The position numbers were made by a program, and so were the translations under genes. The notes under the pieces were generated by a model. The model made no database searches, was not told the origin of the DNA, and saw only the letters and a list, made by a program, of their open reading frames with translations. Positions 18,437-32,658 of a stretch of 64,000 nt of DNA are shown piece after piece; position 1 is the first letter of the stretch; each line of letters starts with the position of its first letter. Location of the stretch: positions 5,518,001-5,582,000 of the forward strand of contig NZ_CP115669.1 in assembly GCF_029203285.1 (NCBI RefSeq), given 5' to 3'. The DNA is from Pseudomonas sp. PSE14 (GTDB taxonomy: Bacteria; Pseudomonadota; Gammaproteobacteria; Pseudomonadales; Pseudomonadaceae).

Positions 18437-18479
18437 AAAGAAAAACGCCGCCCCGGTCCCGGCGCGGCGTTTTTCTTTA
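18437..18479. terminator. Bidirectional terminator
   Basis: AAAGAAAAACGCCGC and GCGGCGTTTTTCTTT flank a GC-rich loop. It lies between convergent folA and the acyl-CoA dehydrogenase gene and can serve both. Confidence 0.9.
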
Positions 18480-18489
18480 CCTCAAGCCA

Positions 18490-20276
<1,787 letters not shown>

Positions 20277-20280
<4 letters not shown>

Positions 20281-21518
20281 GCGAAGGACTCCTGTTTCAC
20301 GTCGGCGAAGCGGCCATTGGCGACGGCCAGGCGCTCGATCAGCGCGGCCGGCTGCCAGTGCGCGCCGTGGGCACCGGCCAGGTCACGCAGGCGCGCCAGC
20401 ACGCTCTGCAGCCCCTGGGCATCGGCCCAGGCCATGGGGCCGGACTTATCCTTGGGGAAGCCATAACCATTGAGGTAAACGGTGTCGATGTCGCCGCTGG
20501 TGGAAGCGATGCCTTCGTCGAGGATCTTCGCGCCTTCGTTGACCAGGGCCAGCAGGCAGCGCTCGAGGATTTCCTCGTCGCCGATGTCGCGGCGCGCGTA
20601 ACCCAGGCGTTCGGATTCGCGCAGCACCAGGGCGTCGACTTTCGGATCGTGCTCGGCCTGACGGCTGCCGGGTTCGTAGTGGTAGAAGCCATTGCCGGTC
20701 TTCTGGCCGAAGCGACCCATCTCGCACAGCCGGTTGTCCACCTGCACGGTCGGCGCGTCCTGGCCTTTGCCGGCCAGCTCGCGGGCGCGCCACTCGAGGT
20801 CGATGCCGACCACGTCGAACATGCGGAACGGGCCCATGGCGAAGCCGAAGCCCTGGATCGCAGCGTCCACCCGGTGCGGCAGCGAGCCTTCGAGGATCAG
20901 CCGGCGCGATTCCTGGACGTACTTCTCCAGCATGCGGTTGCCGATGAAGCCGTGGCAGTTGCCGGCTACCACACTGACCTTGCCCATGCGCTCGCCCAGC
21001 TCCAGCGCGGCTTGCAGCACGGCGGGAGCGGTCTTGGCGCCGCGCACGATTTCCAGCAGCTTCATGATGTGCGCCGGGCTGAAGAAGTGCAGGCCGAGCA
21101 CCTGGGACGGCCGCGAGGTCACTGCGGCGATGGCATCGACGTCGAGGTAGGAGGTGTTGGAAGCCAGGATGGCCGAGGGTTTCAGCGCTGCGTCCAGCTC
21201 GCGGAAGATCGACTGCTTGAGTTCGAGGTTTTCGTACACCGCCTCGATCACCAGGTCCACTTCGCGGATGGCCGCGTAGTTCGCAACCTGGGAGATGCGT
21301 GCGCGGCGGCGGGCGGCTTCGGCCTCGTCGATGCGGCCCTGACGCACGTTGTGGGCGTAGGTGTCGGCTACGGCGCCGAGGGCCTGGGTCAGCATCTGCG
21401 GGTTATTGTCCAGCCACAGGACCTGCACACCGGCGTTCGCCAGGCACATGGCAATGCCCCGGCCCATGGTGCCGGCGCCGATGACGGCGGCGCTGGCGAT
21501 GCGGATGTTCTGGCTCAT
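20277..21518 (-). CDS. 3-hydroxyacyl-CoA dehydrogenase
   Basis: 413-residue NAD-dependent 3-hydroxyacyl-CoA dehydrogenase, which oxidises L-3-hydroxyacyl-CoA to 3-ketoacyl-CoA. The Rossmann loop VIGAGTMGRGIA is at residues 13-24, the catalytic His lies in GLHFFSPAHIMKLLEIV, and NCHGFIGNRM begins the C-terminal domain. The length indicates a second, partial C-terminal helical repeat (MAWADAQGLQSVL region), as in the hydroxyacyl part of multifunctional FadB enzymes but without a hydratase domain. ATG 21518 has AGAGGAA seven bases upstream. It is first gene of a two-gene operon with the acyl-CoA dehydrogenase and is divergent from a LysR regulator. Confidence 0.92.
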
Positions 21519-21622
21519 GTTGTTCCTCTTGTCAGCCGGAAACGCTCGTTTGAAGACCACTCACCTTAGGGAAGGCGCTACTATTTTTGAAATTTTGAGT
21601 TGTGATAAGTGGCATTCACTCA
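21519..21622. promoter_or_regulatory. Divergent promoter region between the beta-oxidation operon and lysR gene
   Basis: 104 bases with an AT-rich core (CTATTTTTGAAATTTTGAGTTGTGATAAG), which stands out from the surrounding GC-rich DNA. The divergent arrangement and AT-rich spacer are typical of a LysR-type operator controlling both genes. No unambiguous T-N11-A palindrome was fixed by eye. Confidence 0.5.
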
Positions 21623-22522
21623 ATGAATATGAACACCTTCGACCTCAACCTGCTGCGGGTACTGGATGCGCTGCTGCGCGAGCGCAATGTCTCCCGCGCG
21701 GCGGAGCGCCTGTCGCTGAGCCAGCCGGCGGTGAGCAACGCGCTGAACCGCCTGCGCGAGCTTCTCGATGATCCGCTGCTGGTGCGCGTCGGCCGGGCGA
21801 TGCAGCCGACGCCCCGGGCGCTGGAGCTGGAAGCGCCGATTCGCGATGCGCTGCAGCGCATCGGCCAGAGCCTGGCCGGCGGCGACATCTTCGACCCGGC
21901 GCGCAGCCGCCAGCGCTTCACCCTGGCGCTGACCGACTATGTCGAGGCGCTGTGCATGCCGCACCTGCTCGAAAGTCTGGGCAGGACGGCGCCGGGCATC
22001 GGCCTGGCTATCCAGCACCTGACGCCGACGCTGCCGGCCGAGGCGCTGGACAAGGGCAACCTCGACCTGGTGCTGGGGCGCTTCGAGGAGCTGCCGGCGC
22101 GCTTCCTGCGCCGCCCCTGGGCCAGCGAGACGCTGCGCCTGCTGGCCCGGCGCGGGCATCCGCAGGTCGATGGGAGAATCAATCTGCAGACCTTTCTCCA
22201 GCAGCGGCACCTGTGGGTTTCCGGCGGGCAGACCAAGGGCATGGTCGATCAGTGGCTGGCCAGCCAGGGCCTGAAGCGGCAGATCGCCTACACCACGCCC
22301 AACTACCTGCAGGCGGCGCATCTGGTGGCGACCACGGATTTGCTGACGGTGCTGCCGACGCGGCTGGCGGCCTATTTCTCGGAGTTGCGGCCGTTGCAGG
22401 TGCTGGAGCTGCCGTTCGACGTAGGCCATTTCGACCTGGAGCTGGTGTACCTCGCCCAGCGCGAGCGGGATACGGCGTTGCAGTGGTTGATCGAGCGGGT
22501 CGTCGAGGCGGCGCCGGAGTGA
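21623..22522 (+). CDS. LysR-family transcriptional regulator
   Basis: 299-residue LysR-type regulator. The winged helix-turn-helix is at the N-terminus (LNLLRVLDALLRERNVSRAAERLSLSQPAVSNALNRLREL), followed by a periplasmic-binding-protein-like effector domain. Similarity in layout (FDLNLL start, DPLLVRVGRAMQPTPRA) points to the NahR/NodD/LinR subgroup. It probably controls the divergent hydroxyacyl-CoA/acyl-CoA dehydrogenase operon in response to an acyl or aromatic intermediate; this is inference from position. Three in-frame starts (21602 GTG, 21623 and 21629 ATG) are possible and none has a clear Shine-Dalgarno sequence. Confidence 0.88.
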   Translation: MNMNTFDLNLLRVLDALLRERNVSRAAERLSLSQPAVSNALNRLRELLDDPLLVRVGRAMQPTPRALELEAPIRDALQRIGQSLAGGDIFDPARSRQRFTLALTDYVEALCMPHLLESLGRTAPGIGLAIQHLTPTLPAEALDKGNLDLVLGRFEELPARFLRRPWASETLRLLARRGHPQVDGRINLQTFLQQRHLWVSGGQTKGMVDQWLASQGLKRQIAYTTPNYLQAAHLVATTDLLTVLPTRLAAYFSELRPLQVLELPFDVGHFDLELVYLAQRERDTALQWLIERVVEAAPE

Positions 22523-22538
22523 GTGACGTGGCCAGGCC

Positions 22539-22556
22539 CAAGCTCGCTCCTACGAA
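22539..22556. repeat. Partial REP (family 1)
   Basis: CAAGCTCGCTCCTACGAA is the right part of a family 1 REP, lying between the lysR stop and a terminator. Confidence 0.7.
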
Positions 22557-22561
22557 AAGCA

Positions 22562-22583
22562 AAACGCGCCCGGAGGCGCGTTT
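22562..22583. terminator. Terminator between lysR and nitroreductase genes
   Basis: AAACGCGCC, loop CGGA, GGCGCGTTT. It is symmetric and lies between convergent genes; the T tracts are short on both sides. Confidence 0.65.
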
Positions 22584-22591
22584 CGTGGGGA

Positions 22592-23194
22592 TCAGAACCG
22601 ATCGCGAATGATCGTCTCTTCCACCGGCAGCCGGCCGATGCGCGGCTTGGCTTCCACCGCCTGCTTGCCCACGGCGACCATCAGGCCAATGACGTGGTTG
22701 TCCGGCAGGTTGATCAGCTGGCCCACGGCGTCGAAGTCGAAGCCGTCCATCGGCACGCTGTCCAGGCCGCGGCCACGGGCGGCGAGCATCAGGGTCTGGG
22801 CCACCAGGCCGCAGCTGCGCATGGTTTCGTCGCGCTGGGTCTGCGGCTTGTCGCGGTAGTAGCCGTCGATGGCGTTGGTCATGAAGTTCTGCACTTCCGC
22901 CGGGGCGCCGTCCCAGACGCGGCTGGCGTTGGCTTCCCAGCTGTCGGTGCGGGCGCAGACCACCACCAGCATCGAGGCATCGGTCATCTGCGCCTGGTCC
23001 CAGCCCACTTCGCGGATGTGCGCGCGCAATTGCGGGTCGCTGACTTCCACCAGGCGCACGTGCTGCAGGTTGAAGGCGGTGGGCGCGAGCAGCGCCAGTT
23101 GCAGCAGCTCGTCCTTCTCCTCGCGGCTCATCACGTAGGAGGTGTCGAAACCCCGGATGGAACGGCGGCTGCGGATGGCGTCATCGATATGCAT
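22592..23194 (-). CDS. Nitroreductase family protein
   Basis: 200-residue FMN-dependent nitroreductase-fold oxidoreductase. Family features are AIRSRRSIRGFD at the N-terminus (phosphate-binding arginines of FMN), LLAPTAFNLQHVRLVEV, and GLVAQTLMLAARGRGLDSVPMDGFD near the C-terminus. Members reduce nitro groups, quinones or enones with NAD(P)H; the substrate is unknown. ATG 23194 with GAGGAA six bases upstream is preferred over 23215. It sits alone between the lysR gene and the monooxygenase gene. Confidence 0.88.
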   Translation of the reverse strand: MHIDDAIRSRRSIRGFDTSYVMSREEKDELLQLALLAPTAFNLQHVRLVEVSDPQLRAHIREVGWDQAQMTDASMLVVVCARTDSWEANASRVWDGAPAEVQNFMTNAIDGYYRDKPQTQRDETMRSCGLVAQTLMLAARGRGLDSVPMDGFDFDAVGQLINLPDNHVIGLMVAVGKQAVEAKPRIGRLPVEETIIRDRF

Positions 23195-23339
23195 GAAATT
23201 TCCTCTGGCCTGCATGATTGCGGATGGCGCGCATGGTAAGCCGAGCGGAGGGATCGTTGCAGAGTGGCGTATCGATAATGTCTATCCAGCACTTCGATGG
23301 AACGGCGCCCGCCACGGCAGGCGGGCGCCGGCGAGGGGG

Positions 23340-24839
23340 TCAGCCCTCCAGCGCCTCCACCGGCGCCGCCGTGGCCTGGCGCTGCTGGGGCGAGGTGAAC
23401 GTCAGGTAGCCGTCCTCGACCTTGCCGAAGCGCAGCAGGGCCAGGTCCAGCGCGTAGTTCTGATAGAGCTTCCACGGCGTGCGGTCGCCCTGCTTGGGCA
23501 TGCGGTCGGCGGCGCGCTGGATGTAGCCGGAGTTGAGGTTGAGGAAGGGTTCTTCCTTCACCTGCCCATGGCTCTGGCGCGGCGTGCACTGGCGCATGCC
23601 GATGGCGTCGAGGTGGTTGATCAGGCGGCAGAAGTATTCGCTGGAGAGGTCCGCCTTGAGCGTCCAGCTGGCGTTGGTGTAGCCGACGATGGCGGCGAGG
23701 TTGGGCAGGTCGCGCAGCATGATGCCGCGGTAGCCCATGCTCTGGGTGACGTCGAAGGGCTTGCCGTCGATGGCCAGCTCGGCGCCGCCGAACATCACCA
23801 GGTCCAGTCCGGTGGCGGTGATGATCACGTCCGCTTCGAGCAGTTGCCCGGATTTGAGCAGGATGCCTTTCTCGGTGAAACGCTCGATGTGGTCGGTCAC
23901 CACCGAGGCCCGGCCCTGGCGCAGCGCCTTGAACAGGTCACCATCCGGCACGCAGCACACGCGCTCGTCCCACGGTTTGTAGCGCGGGCTGAAGTGGCGC
24001 ATGTCGAAGTCCTTGCCCAGCTGCAAGCTGGCCAGCTTGAGCATGAGTTTGCGCACCGCGCCGGGGAACGCCTTGGATGCCATGAAGAAGACCATCTGCA
24101 TGGTCACGTTGCGCGCCCGCGCCTGGCGGTACACCCACTTCTCCGGCAGGAAGTTGCGCAGGAAATTCGAGATCGGGTCCTTCGCCGGCAGCGTGATCAC
24201 GTAGGACGGCGAGCGCTGCAGCATGGTGACGTGGGCGGCCTTGTCGGTCAGCGAGGGGATCAGCGTGACGGCGGTGGCGCCGCTGCCGATCACCACGATG
24301 CGCTTGCCGCTGTAGTCGAAGTTTTCCGGCCACAGCTGCGGGTGGATGACCTGCCCGGCGAAGCTCTCGCGCCCCGGGAAGTCTGGTGTGTAGCCGGCGT
24401 CATAGCGGTAGTAGCCAGTGCACATGAAGAGGAACTGCGCGCTCATGCGCACCGGTTCCTGCTCGTCGCCGCGCTGCACGGTGAGATTCCAGCGCGCGCT
24501 GGCGCTATCCCAGTCGGCCTTGAGCACACGGTGGCGGTAGCGAATCTTGTCCTCGACCCGGTACTCGCGGGCGGTCTCGCGGATGTAGTTGAGAATCGAC
24601 GGGCCGTCGGCGATGGCCTTGGGATCGGTCCAGGGCTTGAAGTTGTAGCCCAGGGTGTACATGTCCGAGTCGGAGCGGATGCCGGGGTAGCGGAACAGGT
24701 CCCAGGTGCCGCCCATGGCCTCGCGGCCTTCGAGGATGGCGTAGGACTTGCCGGGGCACTGCTTCTGCAGATGGCAGGCGGCGCCGATGCCGGACAGGCC
24801 GGCGCCGATGATCAGTACATCCAGGTGCTCGACGGACAT
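23340..24839 (-). CDS. Flavin-containing monooxygenase, Baeyer-Villiger type
   Basis: 499-residue flavoprotein monooxygenase. The FAD-binding loop is IIGAGLSGIG near the N-terminus, the NADPH-binding loop is VVIGSGATAVT, and between them lies FAGQVIHPQLWP, which exactly fits the type I Baeyer-Villiger fingerprint FxGxxxHxxxWP. Such enzymes insert oxygen next to a ketone or oxidise soft heteroatoms. MGGTWDLFRYPGIRSDSDM is also typical. AGAGGAA seven bases before ATG 24839 fixes the start. There is no adjacent alcohol dehydrogenase or esterase, so no pathway can be read from context. Confidence 0.9.
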   Translation of the reverse strand: MSVEHLDVLIIGAGLSGIGAACHLQKQCPGKSYAILEGREAMGGTWDLFRYPGIRSDSDMYTLGYNFKPWTDPKAIADGPSILNYIRETAREYRVEDKIRYRHRVLKADWDSASARWNLTVQRGDEQEPVRMSAQFLFMCTGYYRYDAGYTPDFPGRESFAGQVIHPQLWPENFDYSGKRIVVIGSGATAVTLIPSLTDKAAHVTMLQRSPSYVITLPAKDPISNFLRNFLPEKWVYRQARARNVTMQMVFFMASKAFPGAVRKLMLKLASLQLGKDFDMRHFSPRYKPWDERVCCVPDGDLFKALRQGRASVVTDHIERFTEKGILLKSGQLLEADVIITATGLDLVMFGGAELAIDGKPFDVTQSMGYRGIMLRDLPNLAAIVGYTNASWTLKADLSSEYFCRLINHLDAIGMRQCTPRQSHGQVKEEPFLNLNSGYIQRAADRMPKQGDRTPWKLYQNYALDLALLRFGKVEDGYLTFTSPQQRQATAAPVEALEG

Positions 24840-24953
24840 GCGGGGTTCCTCTTGCGACGCCCTTGTGAGTCTAGGCAGGAATGCCTCCCCACACCCTACA
24901 AGGGAGCCCGGCGGCGCCACGCCGACCTTTAGTCGTGCGTGGCGTCTGGCCTG

Positions 24954-26879
<1,926 letters not shown>

Positions 26880-26927
26880 GGGAGTACTCCGTTACGTGGG
26901 CATCCACCCAGCCTAGAAAGCGTCATT

Positions 26928-26990
26928 GTAGGAGCGAGCTTGCTCGCGAACCGGAGCTGGGCTGTTCGCGAGCAAGCTCGCTCCTACGAA
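26928..26990. repeat. REP pair (family 1)
   Basis: TGTAGGAGCGAGCTTGCTCGCGAA and TTCGCGAGCAAGCTCGCTCCTACG separated by ~15 bases, between the recQ-like gene and pckA. Confidence 0.9.
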
Positions 26991-27026
26991 GAGCGCAATG
27001 GCGTAGGACCGTTCCCAGGCGCCAAT

Positions 27027-27053
27027 GAAAAAGCCGCCCGAAGGCGGCTCTTT
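27027..27053 (-). terminator. Rho-independent terminator after pckA
   Basis: On the minus strand the sequence reads GAAAGAGCCGCC TTC GGGCGGCTTTTTC, a strong stem with five Ts, 17 bases after the pckA stop. Confidence 0.88.
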
Positions 27054-27069
27054 CGAAGAACGGGTTCGC

Positions 27070-28611
27070 TTACAGCTGCGGGCCGGCGTTCTTGATGGCG
27101 TCGCTCACGTCGAACTTCTTGAAGTTCTCGATGAACTTGCTGGCCAGGCCCTTGGCGGCTTCGTCGTAGGCGGCCTTGTCAGCCCAGGTGTTGCGCGGGT
27201 TGAGCAGGACGGTCTCGACGCCCGGAACGGCCTTGGGCACGTCCAGGTTGATGATGTCCAGGTGCTCGGTCTCGGCACCGACCAGAGCGCCGCTCTGGAT
27301 TGCAGCGATCACGCCACGGGTGGTCGGGATGTTGAAGCGCTTGCCAACGCCGTAGCCACCACCGGTCCAGCCGGTGTTGACCAGGTAGACCTTGGAGCCG
27401 AAGGCCTTGATGCGCTTGATCAACAGCTCGGCGTAGACGCCGGCCGGACGCGGGAAGAAGGGTGCGCCGAAGCAGGTGGAGAAGGTCGACTTGATGCCGC
27501 CGCCCGAACCCATTTCGGTGGAACCCACCAGCGCGGTGTAGCCGGACAGGAAGTGGTAGGCCGCCTGCTCGTTGTTCAGGATCGACACGGGCGGCAGAAC
27601 GCCGGTCAGGTCGCAGGTCAGGAAGATCACGGCGTTGGGTTCGCCGCCGAGGTTCTTCTCGGAACGCTTCTCGACGTGTTCCAGCGGGTAGGCTGCGCGG
27701 GAGTTCTGGGTCAGGCTGTCATCGGCGTAATCCGGGGTGCGGTTTTCGTCGAGGACGACGTTTTCCAGCACAGCACCGAACTTGATGGCTTTCCAGATCA
27801 CCGGCTCGTTCTTCTCGGACAGGTCGATGCACTTGGCATAGCAACCGCCTTCGATGTTGAAGACGACGCCTTCGCCCCAGCCGTGCTCGTCGTCGCCGAT
27901 CAGGTAGCGGCTTTCGTCAGCGGACAGGGTGGTCTTGCCGGTACCCGACAGACCGAAGAACAGGGTGACGTCGCCGGCTTCGCCGATGTTGGCGGCGCAA
28001 TGCATCGGCAGCACGTCTTTTTCCGGCAGCAGGTAGTTCTGCACGCCGAACATGGCCTTCTTCATCTCACCGGCGTAGCGCATGCCGGCGATCAGCACTT
28101 TCTTCTGGGCGAAGTTGAGGATCACGCAGCCATCGGAGTTGGTGCCGTCACGCTCGGGCACGCACTCGAAGTTGGCGACGTTGAGGACCTGCCACTCTTC
28201 GCGGCCAGCCGGGTTGTACTGCTCAGGCTCGATGAACAGCGCACGGCCGAACAGGTTCTGCCAGGCGGTGCCGGTGGTCATCTTGACGGCCAGGTAGTGG
28301 TCGTGGGCCGAACCTACATGGACGTGGGAAACGAAGTGGTCCTGGGCGTTGTTGAAGGCCTCGACACGATCCCACAGGGCATCGAACTTGTCAGCCGGGA
28401 ACGGACGGTTGATGGCACCCCAGGCGATGGAATCCTTGCTGCCCGGCTCTTCGACGATGAAACGGTCGGCAGGCGAGCGGCCGGTGCGGTGGCCGGTACG
28501 TACGACCAGCGCGCCGTTGTCGGCGAGTTCGCCTTCGCCGCGGCGAATGGCTTCTTCGACCAGTTGGGCAACGCTGATGTCGGTGTAAACGGCTTTATTG
28601 GCTTGCGTCAT
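27070..28611 (-). CDS. pckA: Phosphoenolpyruvate carboxykinase (ATP)
   Basis: ATP-dependent PEP carboxykinase, which converts oxaloacetate to PEP for gluconeogenesis. It is 513 residues. Visible motifs are [14 protein letters not shown] near the N-terminus, [13 protein letters not shown], the kinase-1a loop [11 protein letters not shown], the metal-binding LIGDDEHGW, and YTALVGSTE with [13 protein letters not shown] C-terminal residues. Neighbours hslO and the following genes match the P. aeruginosa pckA locus. The gene is monocistronic, with its own terminator at 27027-27053. Confidence 0.97.
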   Translation of the reverse strand: MTQANKAVYTDISVAQLVEEAIRRGEGELADNGALVVRTGHRTGRSPADRFIVEEPGSKDSIAWGAINRPFPADKFDALWDRVEAFNNAQDHFVSHVHVGSAHDHYLAVKMTTGTAWQNLFGRALFIEPEQYNPAGREEWQVLNVANFECVPERDGTNSDGCVILNFAQKKVLIAGMRYAGEMKKAMFGVQNYLLPEKDVLPMHCAANIGEAGDVTLFFGLSGTGKTTLSADESRYLIGDDEHGWGEGVVFNIEGGCYAKCIDLSEKNEPVIWKAIKFGAVLENVVLDENRTPDYADDSLTQNSRAAYPLEHVEKRSEKNLGGEPNAVIFLTCDLTGVLPPVSILNNEQAAYHFLSGYTALVGSTEMGSGGGIKSTFSTCFGAPFFPRPAGVYAELLIKRIKAFGSKVYLVNTGWTGGGYGVGKRFNIPTTRGVIAAIQSGALVGAETEHLDIINLDVPKAVPGVETVLLNPRNTWADKAAYDEAAKGLASKFIENFKKFDVSDAIKNAGPQL

Positions 28612-28779
28612 GTGGGTCCCCGTCGGCCGAAGCCGAGTCCTCCAAACATTGCGTAGTGACTTCTAATTCCCACTACCGCGGAAAAAAGTCGCGGGATTAT
28701 GCCAGAAAAGAACTGTTTTCGTGCAGCCTCTGATCTGGCAAGAGCGCCATTGGTGCGGCTATCGGACGGATAGAAGCGG

Positions 28780-29673
28780 TCAGTGGCGGGTTTCCGAGGG
28801 CGTTTTGCTACCACCGCCGGAGAACAGTTGGGCAACGTCCGAACCGTCGAAACGGTAACGCTGGTTGCAGAACTGGCAGTCGATCACGACTTCGCCGCCC
28901 TGCTCGGCGAGCAGGCGCTCGGCGTCCTCGTGCCCAAGACTGACCAGCGCGTTGGCCGAGCGTTCCCGCGAGCAGCTGCAACGGAAGACCAGCGGTTGCG
29001 GGTCGAACAGGCGTACGTCGTCCTCGTGGTACAGGCGGTGCAGCACGGTGGCGTTGTCCAGGCCCAACAGCTCCTCGGCGGTGAGGGTGTCGGCCAGGGT
29101 GGTGACGTGCTGCCAGCTGGCTTCCCGCGACTCTGCGTCGCGCTGGCGGTCGGCCGGTAGCTGTTGCAGCAGCAGGCCACGGGCGCGGCGGCTGTCGGCG
29201 TTGAGCCAGAAGCGGGTCGGCAACTGCTCGGAGGTGGCGAAGTAGGTCGACAGGCAATCGGCCAGGGTCACGCCCTCCAGCGGCACGATGCCCTGGTAGC
29301 GCTTGCCCTTCTTCGGATCGACGGTGAGGGTCAGCACGCCGTGGGGCATCAGGTCGGCGAGCCCGGCGGCATCGCCGATGGCGTCCGCTTCGTAGCGGGC
29401 CAGGCCGCGCACTTCGCGGTCGCTGGAACACTCCACCATCAGCAGCGGTACCGCGCCATTGGAGCGCGCCTGCAGCACCAGCAGGCCGTCGAACTTGAGG
29501 GTGCCGCACAGCAGCGCGGCAGCGGCTAGCATTTCCCCCAGCAGCTGGGCGACCGGCTGCGGGTAGGGGTGCTTGGCCAGCACTTCGGCGTAGCTGCGGT
29601 CGAGCTCCACCAGTTCACCGCGAACATCGGTGTTGTCGAACAGGAAACGCTGACTTTGATCGATCTGGGACAT
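28780..29673 (-). CDS. hslO: Redox-regulated chaperone Hsp33
   Basis: 297-residue Hsp33, a cytoplasmic holdase that binds unfolding proteins after oxidation releases its zinc. The four zinc ligands are in the C-terminal part: the CxC pair in FRCSCSRER and the CxxC pair in [10 protein letters not shown]. The N-terminal domain begins [17 protein letters not shown], typical of the family. ATG 29673 is preferred to an upstream frame start at 29712. It is divergent from the PAP2 gene and upstream of pckA, as in P. aeruginosa. Confidence 0.95.
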   Translation of the reverse strand: MSQIDQSQRFLFDNTDVRGELVELDRSYAEVLAKHPYPQPVAQLLGEMLAAAALLCGTLKFDGLLVLQARSNGAVPLLMVECSSDREVRGLARYEADAIGDAAGLADLMPHGVLTLTVDPKKGKRYQGIVPLEGVTLADCLSTYFATSEQLPTRFWLNADSRRARGLLLQQLPADRQRDAESREASWQHVTTLADTLTAEELLGLDNATVLHRLYHEDDVRLFDPQPLVFRCSCSRERSANALVSLGHEDAERLLAEQGGEVVIDCQFCNQRYRFDGSDVAQLFSGGGSKTPSETRH

Positions 29674-29791
29674 GCTGGACACAACGCTGCGATAGGCACA
29701 AATAAATGACAAGTTGATGGCAAAGGCCTATAAAGCGCGCTTTGCAGCACCCACCCGCATTCGGGTGGTTCCGTAAGGGGGAATCGATTTT

Positions 29792-30592
29792 ATGGATAAA
29801 GCCAATCCGTTCCAAGCCACCTGGTCCTGGAAGCCCTTCATCGCCTGTCACCTGTTCGCGCTCGCGTTGCTCCTGCTGTGGCTCTGGGAGCCTGCCCGAG
29901 AGGCGATGAACCTGTTCGACTTCAGCCTGTTCAGCCTTCTGAACGAACCACTGGCGACCAATGATGCCTGGCGGCTGACCTGGGCAGTGGCCAGTACCCG
30001 CCCGTTCGACCTGCTGGTCGGCGTGATCCTGCTGCTCCTGTTGATCCGGGGCGACTGGATCTTCAAGGCCACCCAAGCCCGCGCAGCCACCTTCGGCTTC
30101 CTCTGCGCCGCCGTAGTACTGGTGGTGGTGCGCATCCTCTACGCCAAGATCGCCCACCACTTCGGCTGGCAGCACGCGAGCATCTCCACCGTTGTGCCGG
30201 ATGCCGTGCGCCTGGAGCAGTACTTCCCGAGCTGGGAAGACACCGCCTTCGAGATCAAGGATGAGTCTGCCCGCAGCTTCCCCGGCGACCACGCCTCGGT
30301 GCTGCTGATCTGGGCACTGTTCCTCACCCTGTTCGCCCGCAGCGCCCTGCAGTGGGTGGTGATCTGGGGCCTGGCGCTGCTGTTCATGCTGCCGCGCCTG
30401 GTGGCCGGCGCGCACTGGGGCCAGGACGACTACATCGGCGGCGTGCAGATGGCGCTGGTGGCCCTGGCCTGGAGCTGCTTCACACCGTTCGCCGCCAAGG
30501 TCAGCGCCGCACTGGTGCGCTGGACCGAGCCGCTGTTCAACCTGCTTACGAAGATCCCGCTGCTCAACCGCCTGAGCGTCGTCGCGGCCTGA
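29792..30592 (+). CDS. PAP2-family membrane phosphatase or phosphotransferase
   Basis: 266-residue inner-membrane protein with about six hydrophobic segments and the PAP2 catalytic motifs: SFPGDHAS (phosphate-binding, with the catalytic His) and PRLVAGAHWGQD (second His and Asp). The PGDH form rather than PSGH is seen in LpxT-like lipid A phosphotransferases and some undecaprenyl-PP phosphatases. It acts on a lipid phosphate at the periplasmic face; which lipid is not decidable from sequence. It is divergent from hslO. A stem (CCACCCG/CGGGTGG, 29751-29768) lies in its 5' leader. Confidence 0.85.
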   Translation: MDKANPFQATWSWKPFIACHLFALALLLLWLWEPAREAMNLFDFSLFSLLNEPLATNDAWRLTWAVASTRPFDLLVGVILLLLLIRGDWIFKATQARAATFGFLCAAVVLVVVRILYAKIAHHFGWQHASISTVVPDAVRLEQYFPSWEDTAFEIKDESARSFPGDHASVLLIWALFLTLFARSALQWVVIWGLALLFMLPRLVAGAHWGQDDYIGGVQMALVALAWSCFTPFAAKVSAALVRWTEPLFNLLTKIPLLNRLSVVAA

Positions 30593-30638
30593 GTGGCCCG
30601 TCGATCAGGGCGAGGCGCCTTCGGCCCTCGCCCCAGGA

Positions 30639-31031
<393 letters not shown>

Positions 31032-31100
31032 TTCATAACCTCGTCATGCGGGTCTGCGAGTGTACCGCGCACCCCGCTGGCGGGGCACAACCGGCCTGAC

Positions 31101-31106
31101 TAGAAT
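31101..31106 (+). promoter_or_regulatory. Putative -10 box (TAGAAT) for rimB-rimK
   Basis: TAGAATGCCGGC lies 27 bases before the rimB TTG start, with GGGGCACAACC upstream as a poor -35 candidate. Confidence 0.4.
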
Positions 31107-31132
31107 GCCGGCAAACGCCGGGGACGCCTGCC

Positions 31133-31609
31133 TTGAAGACATTCGACCAGTTGTCGGTAATCGGTTTGCGCGAATGGATCGCCCTGCCCGAACTGGGCAT
31201 GGTCGGCCTGCGCGCGAAGATCGACACCGGCGCCAGTACCTCCAGCCTGCATGCCAGCGAGATCGTGCCGTTCAAGCGCAACGGCCAGAGCTGGGTGCGC
31301 TTCGTCGCCCACCTCGGCACCCAGGTGCAGCGCCGCCACCGCTGCGAAGCACCGGTGGTGACGATGAAGACCATCAAGAGCTCCAACGGCCAGGCCCAGA
31401 CCCGTTACGTGATCCGCACCCTGCTGGCCCTGGGCGACCGCGCCTGGCCGGTGGAATTCACCCTGGCCTGCCGTAAGACCATGCGCTACCGCGTGCTGCT
31501 AGGCTCCAAGGCCCTGGTCCACGGCCAACTGGTGGTCAATCCGGGCCTGACCTACGTCCAGGACAAACCCCTCATCATGGTTTCCTCCACCCCTTCAGGT
31601 GATCAATGA
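31133..31609 (+). CDS. rimB: RimB-type retropepsin-like protease
   Basis: 158-residue member of the ATP-dependent zinc protease/retropepsin-like family (PF05618), the RimB partner of RimK described in Pseudomonas. The aspartic-protease-like signature [14 protein letters not shown] is at residues 28-41. TTG 31133 is the only start that keeps the conserved N-terminus [14 protein letters not shown]; the ribosome binding site is weak (GGGGA). The stop overlaps the rimK ATG by four bases, so RimB and RimK are coupled. RimB likely processes or regulates RimK or its glutamylated products. Confidence 0.85.
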   Translation: MKTFDQLSVIGLREWIALPELGMVGLRAKIDTGASTSSLHASEIVPFKRNGQSWVRFVAHLGTQVQRRHRCEAPVVTMKTIKSSNGQAQTRYVIRTLLALGDRAWPVEFTLACRKTMRYRVLLGSKALVHGQLVVNPGLTYVQDKPLIMVSSTPSGDQ

Positions 31610-32511
31610 AAATTGCTGTGCTGTCGCGCAATCCGCGCCTGTATTCCACCCGTCGGCTGGTGGAGGCCGGGCAGCAACGCGGCCATGAGATGGTGGTGAT
31701 CGACACCCTCCGCGCCTACATGAACATCGCCAGCCACAAACCACAGATCCACTATCGCGGACAGCCCCTGGAAGGCTTCGACGCAGTGATCCCCCGTATC
31801 GGCGCATCGGTGACCTTCTACGGCTGCGCCGTGCTGCGGCAGTTCGAGATGATGGGGGTGTTCCCGCTCAACGAATCGGTGGCCATCGCCCGCTCCCGCG
31901 ACAAGCTGCGCTCCCTGCAGTTGCTCTCGCGCAAGGGCATCGGCCTGCCGATCACAGGCTTCGCCCACTCCCCCGACGACGTGCCGGACCTGATCGAGAT
32001 GGTCGGCGGCGCGCCGCTGGTGATCAAGCTGCTGGAAGGCACCCAAGGCATCGGCGTGGTGCTCTGCGAGACGGAGAAGGCCGCCGAGTCCGTGCTGGAG
32101 GCCTTCATGGGGCTCAAGCACAACATCATGGTGCAGGAATACATCAAGGAGGCCGGCGGCGCCGACATCCGCTGCTTCGTGGTGGGCGACAAGGTGATTG
32201 CCTCGATGAAGCGCCAGGCCGCGCCCGGCGAATTCCGCTCCAACCTGCACCGTGGCGGCAGCGCCAGCCTGATCAAGATCACCCCGGAAGAACGCATGAC
32301 CGCCATCCGCGCCGCGCGGATCATGGGACTGAAGGTCGCCGGCGTCGACATCCTGCGCTCCCACCATGGCCCACTGGTGATGGAAGTGAATTCCTCGCCG
32401 GGGCTGGAGGGCATCGAGACCACCACCGGCAAGGACATCGCCGGGGTGATCATCGAGTACCTGGAGAAAAATGGCGGGCCGCATCTGGCGCGGACCAAGG
32501 GCAAGGGGTGA
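31606..32511 (+). CDS. rimK: Ribosomal protein S6 glutamate ligase RimK
   Basis: 301-residue ATP-grasp ligase that adds glutamate residues to the C-terminus of ribosomal protein S6, altering translation in Pseudomonas. ATP-grasp elements are [36 protein letters not shown], and the metal-binding [13 protein letters not shown] near the C-terminus. It begins [15 protein letters not shown], the usual RimK start, in an ATGA overlap with rimB. Confidence 0.96.
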   Translation: MKIAVLSRNPRLYSTRRLVEAGQQRGHEMVVIDTLRAYMNIASHKPQIHYRGQPLEGFDAVIPRIGASVTFYGCAVLRQFEMMGVFPLNESVAIARSRDKLRSLQLLSRKGIGLPITGFAHSPDDVPDLIEMVGGAPLVIKLLEGTQGIGVVLCETEKAAESVLEAFMGLKHNIMVQEYIKEAGGADIRCFVVGDKVIASMKRQAAPGEFRSNLHRGGSASLIKITPEERMTAIRAARIMGLKVAGVDILRSHHGPLVMEVNSSPGLEGIETTTGKDIAGVIIEYLEKNGGPHLARTKGKG

Positions 32512-32658
32512 GCCGGGGCTTTCGTGGCGCATGCGTCACGCCGGCGAACGCCAGGCCACGGATGGCCTGGCAGGAGGCTCAGAGAAGCACGTAGTCACGG
32601 CAGGGATGTCAGGAACGAACTTTCATGAAGCACCCTTAAGCCCTGCACTGGGTCTCGC

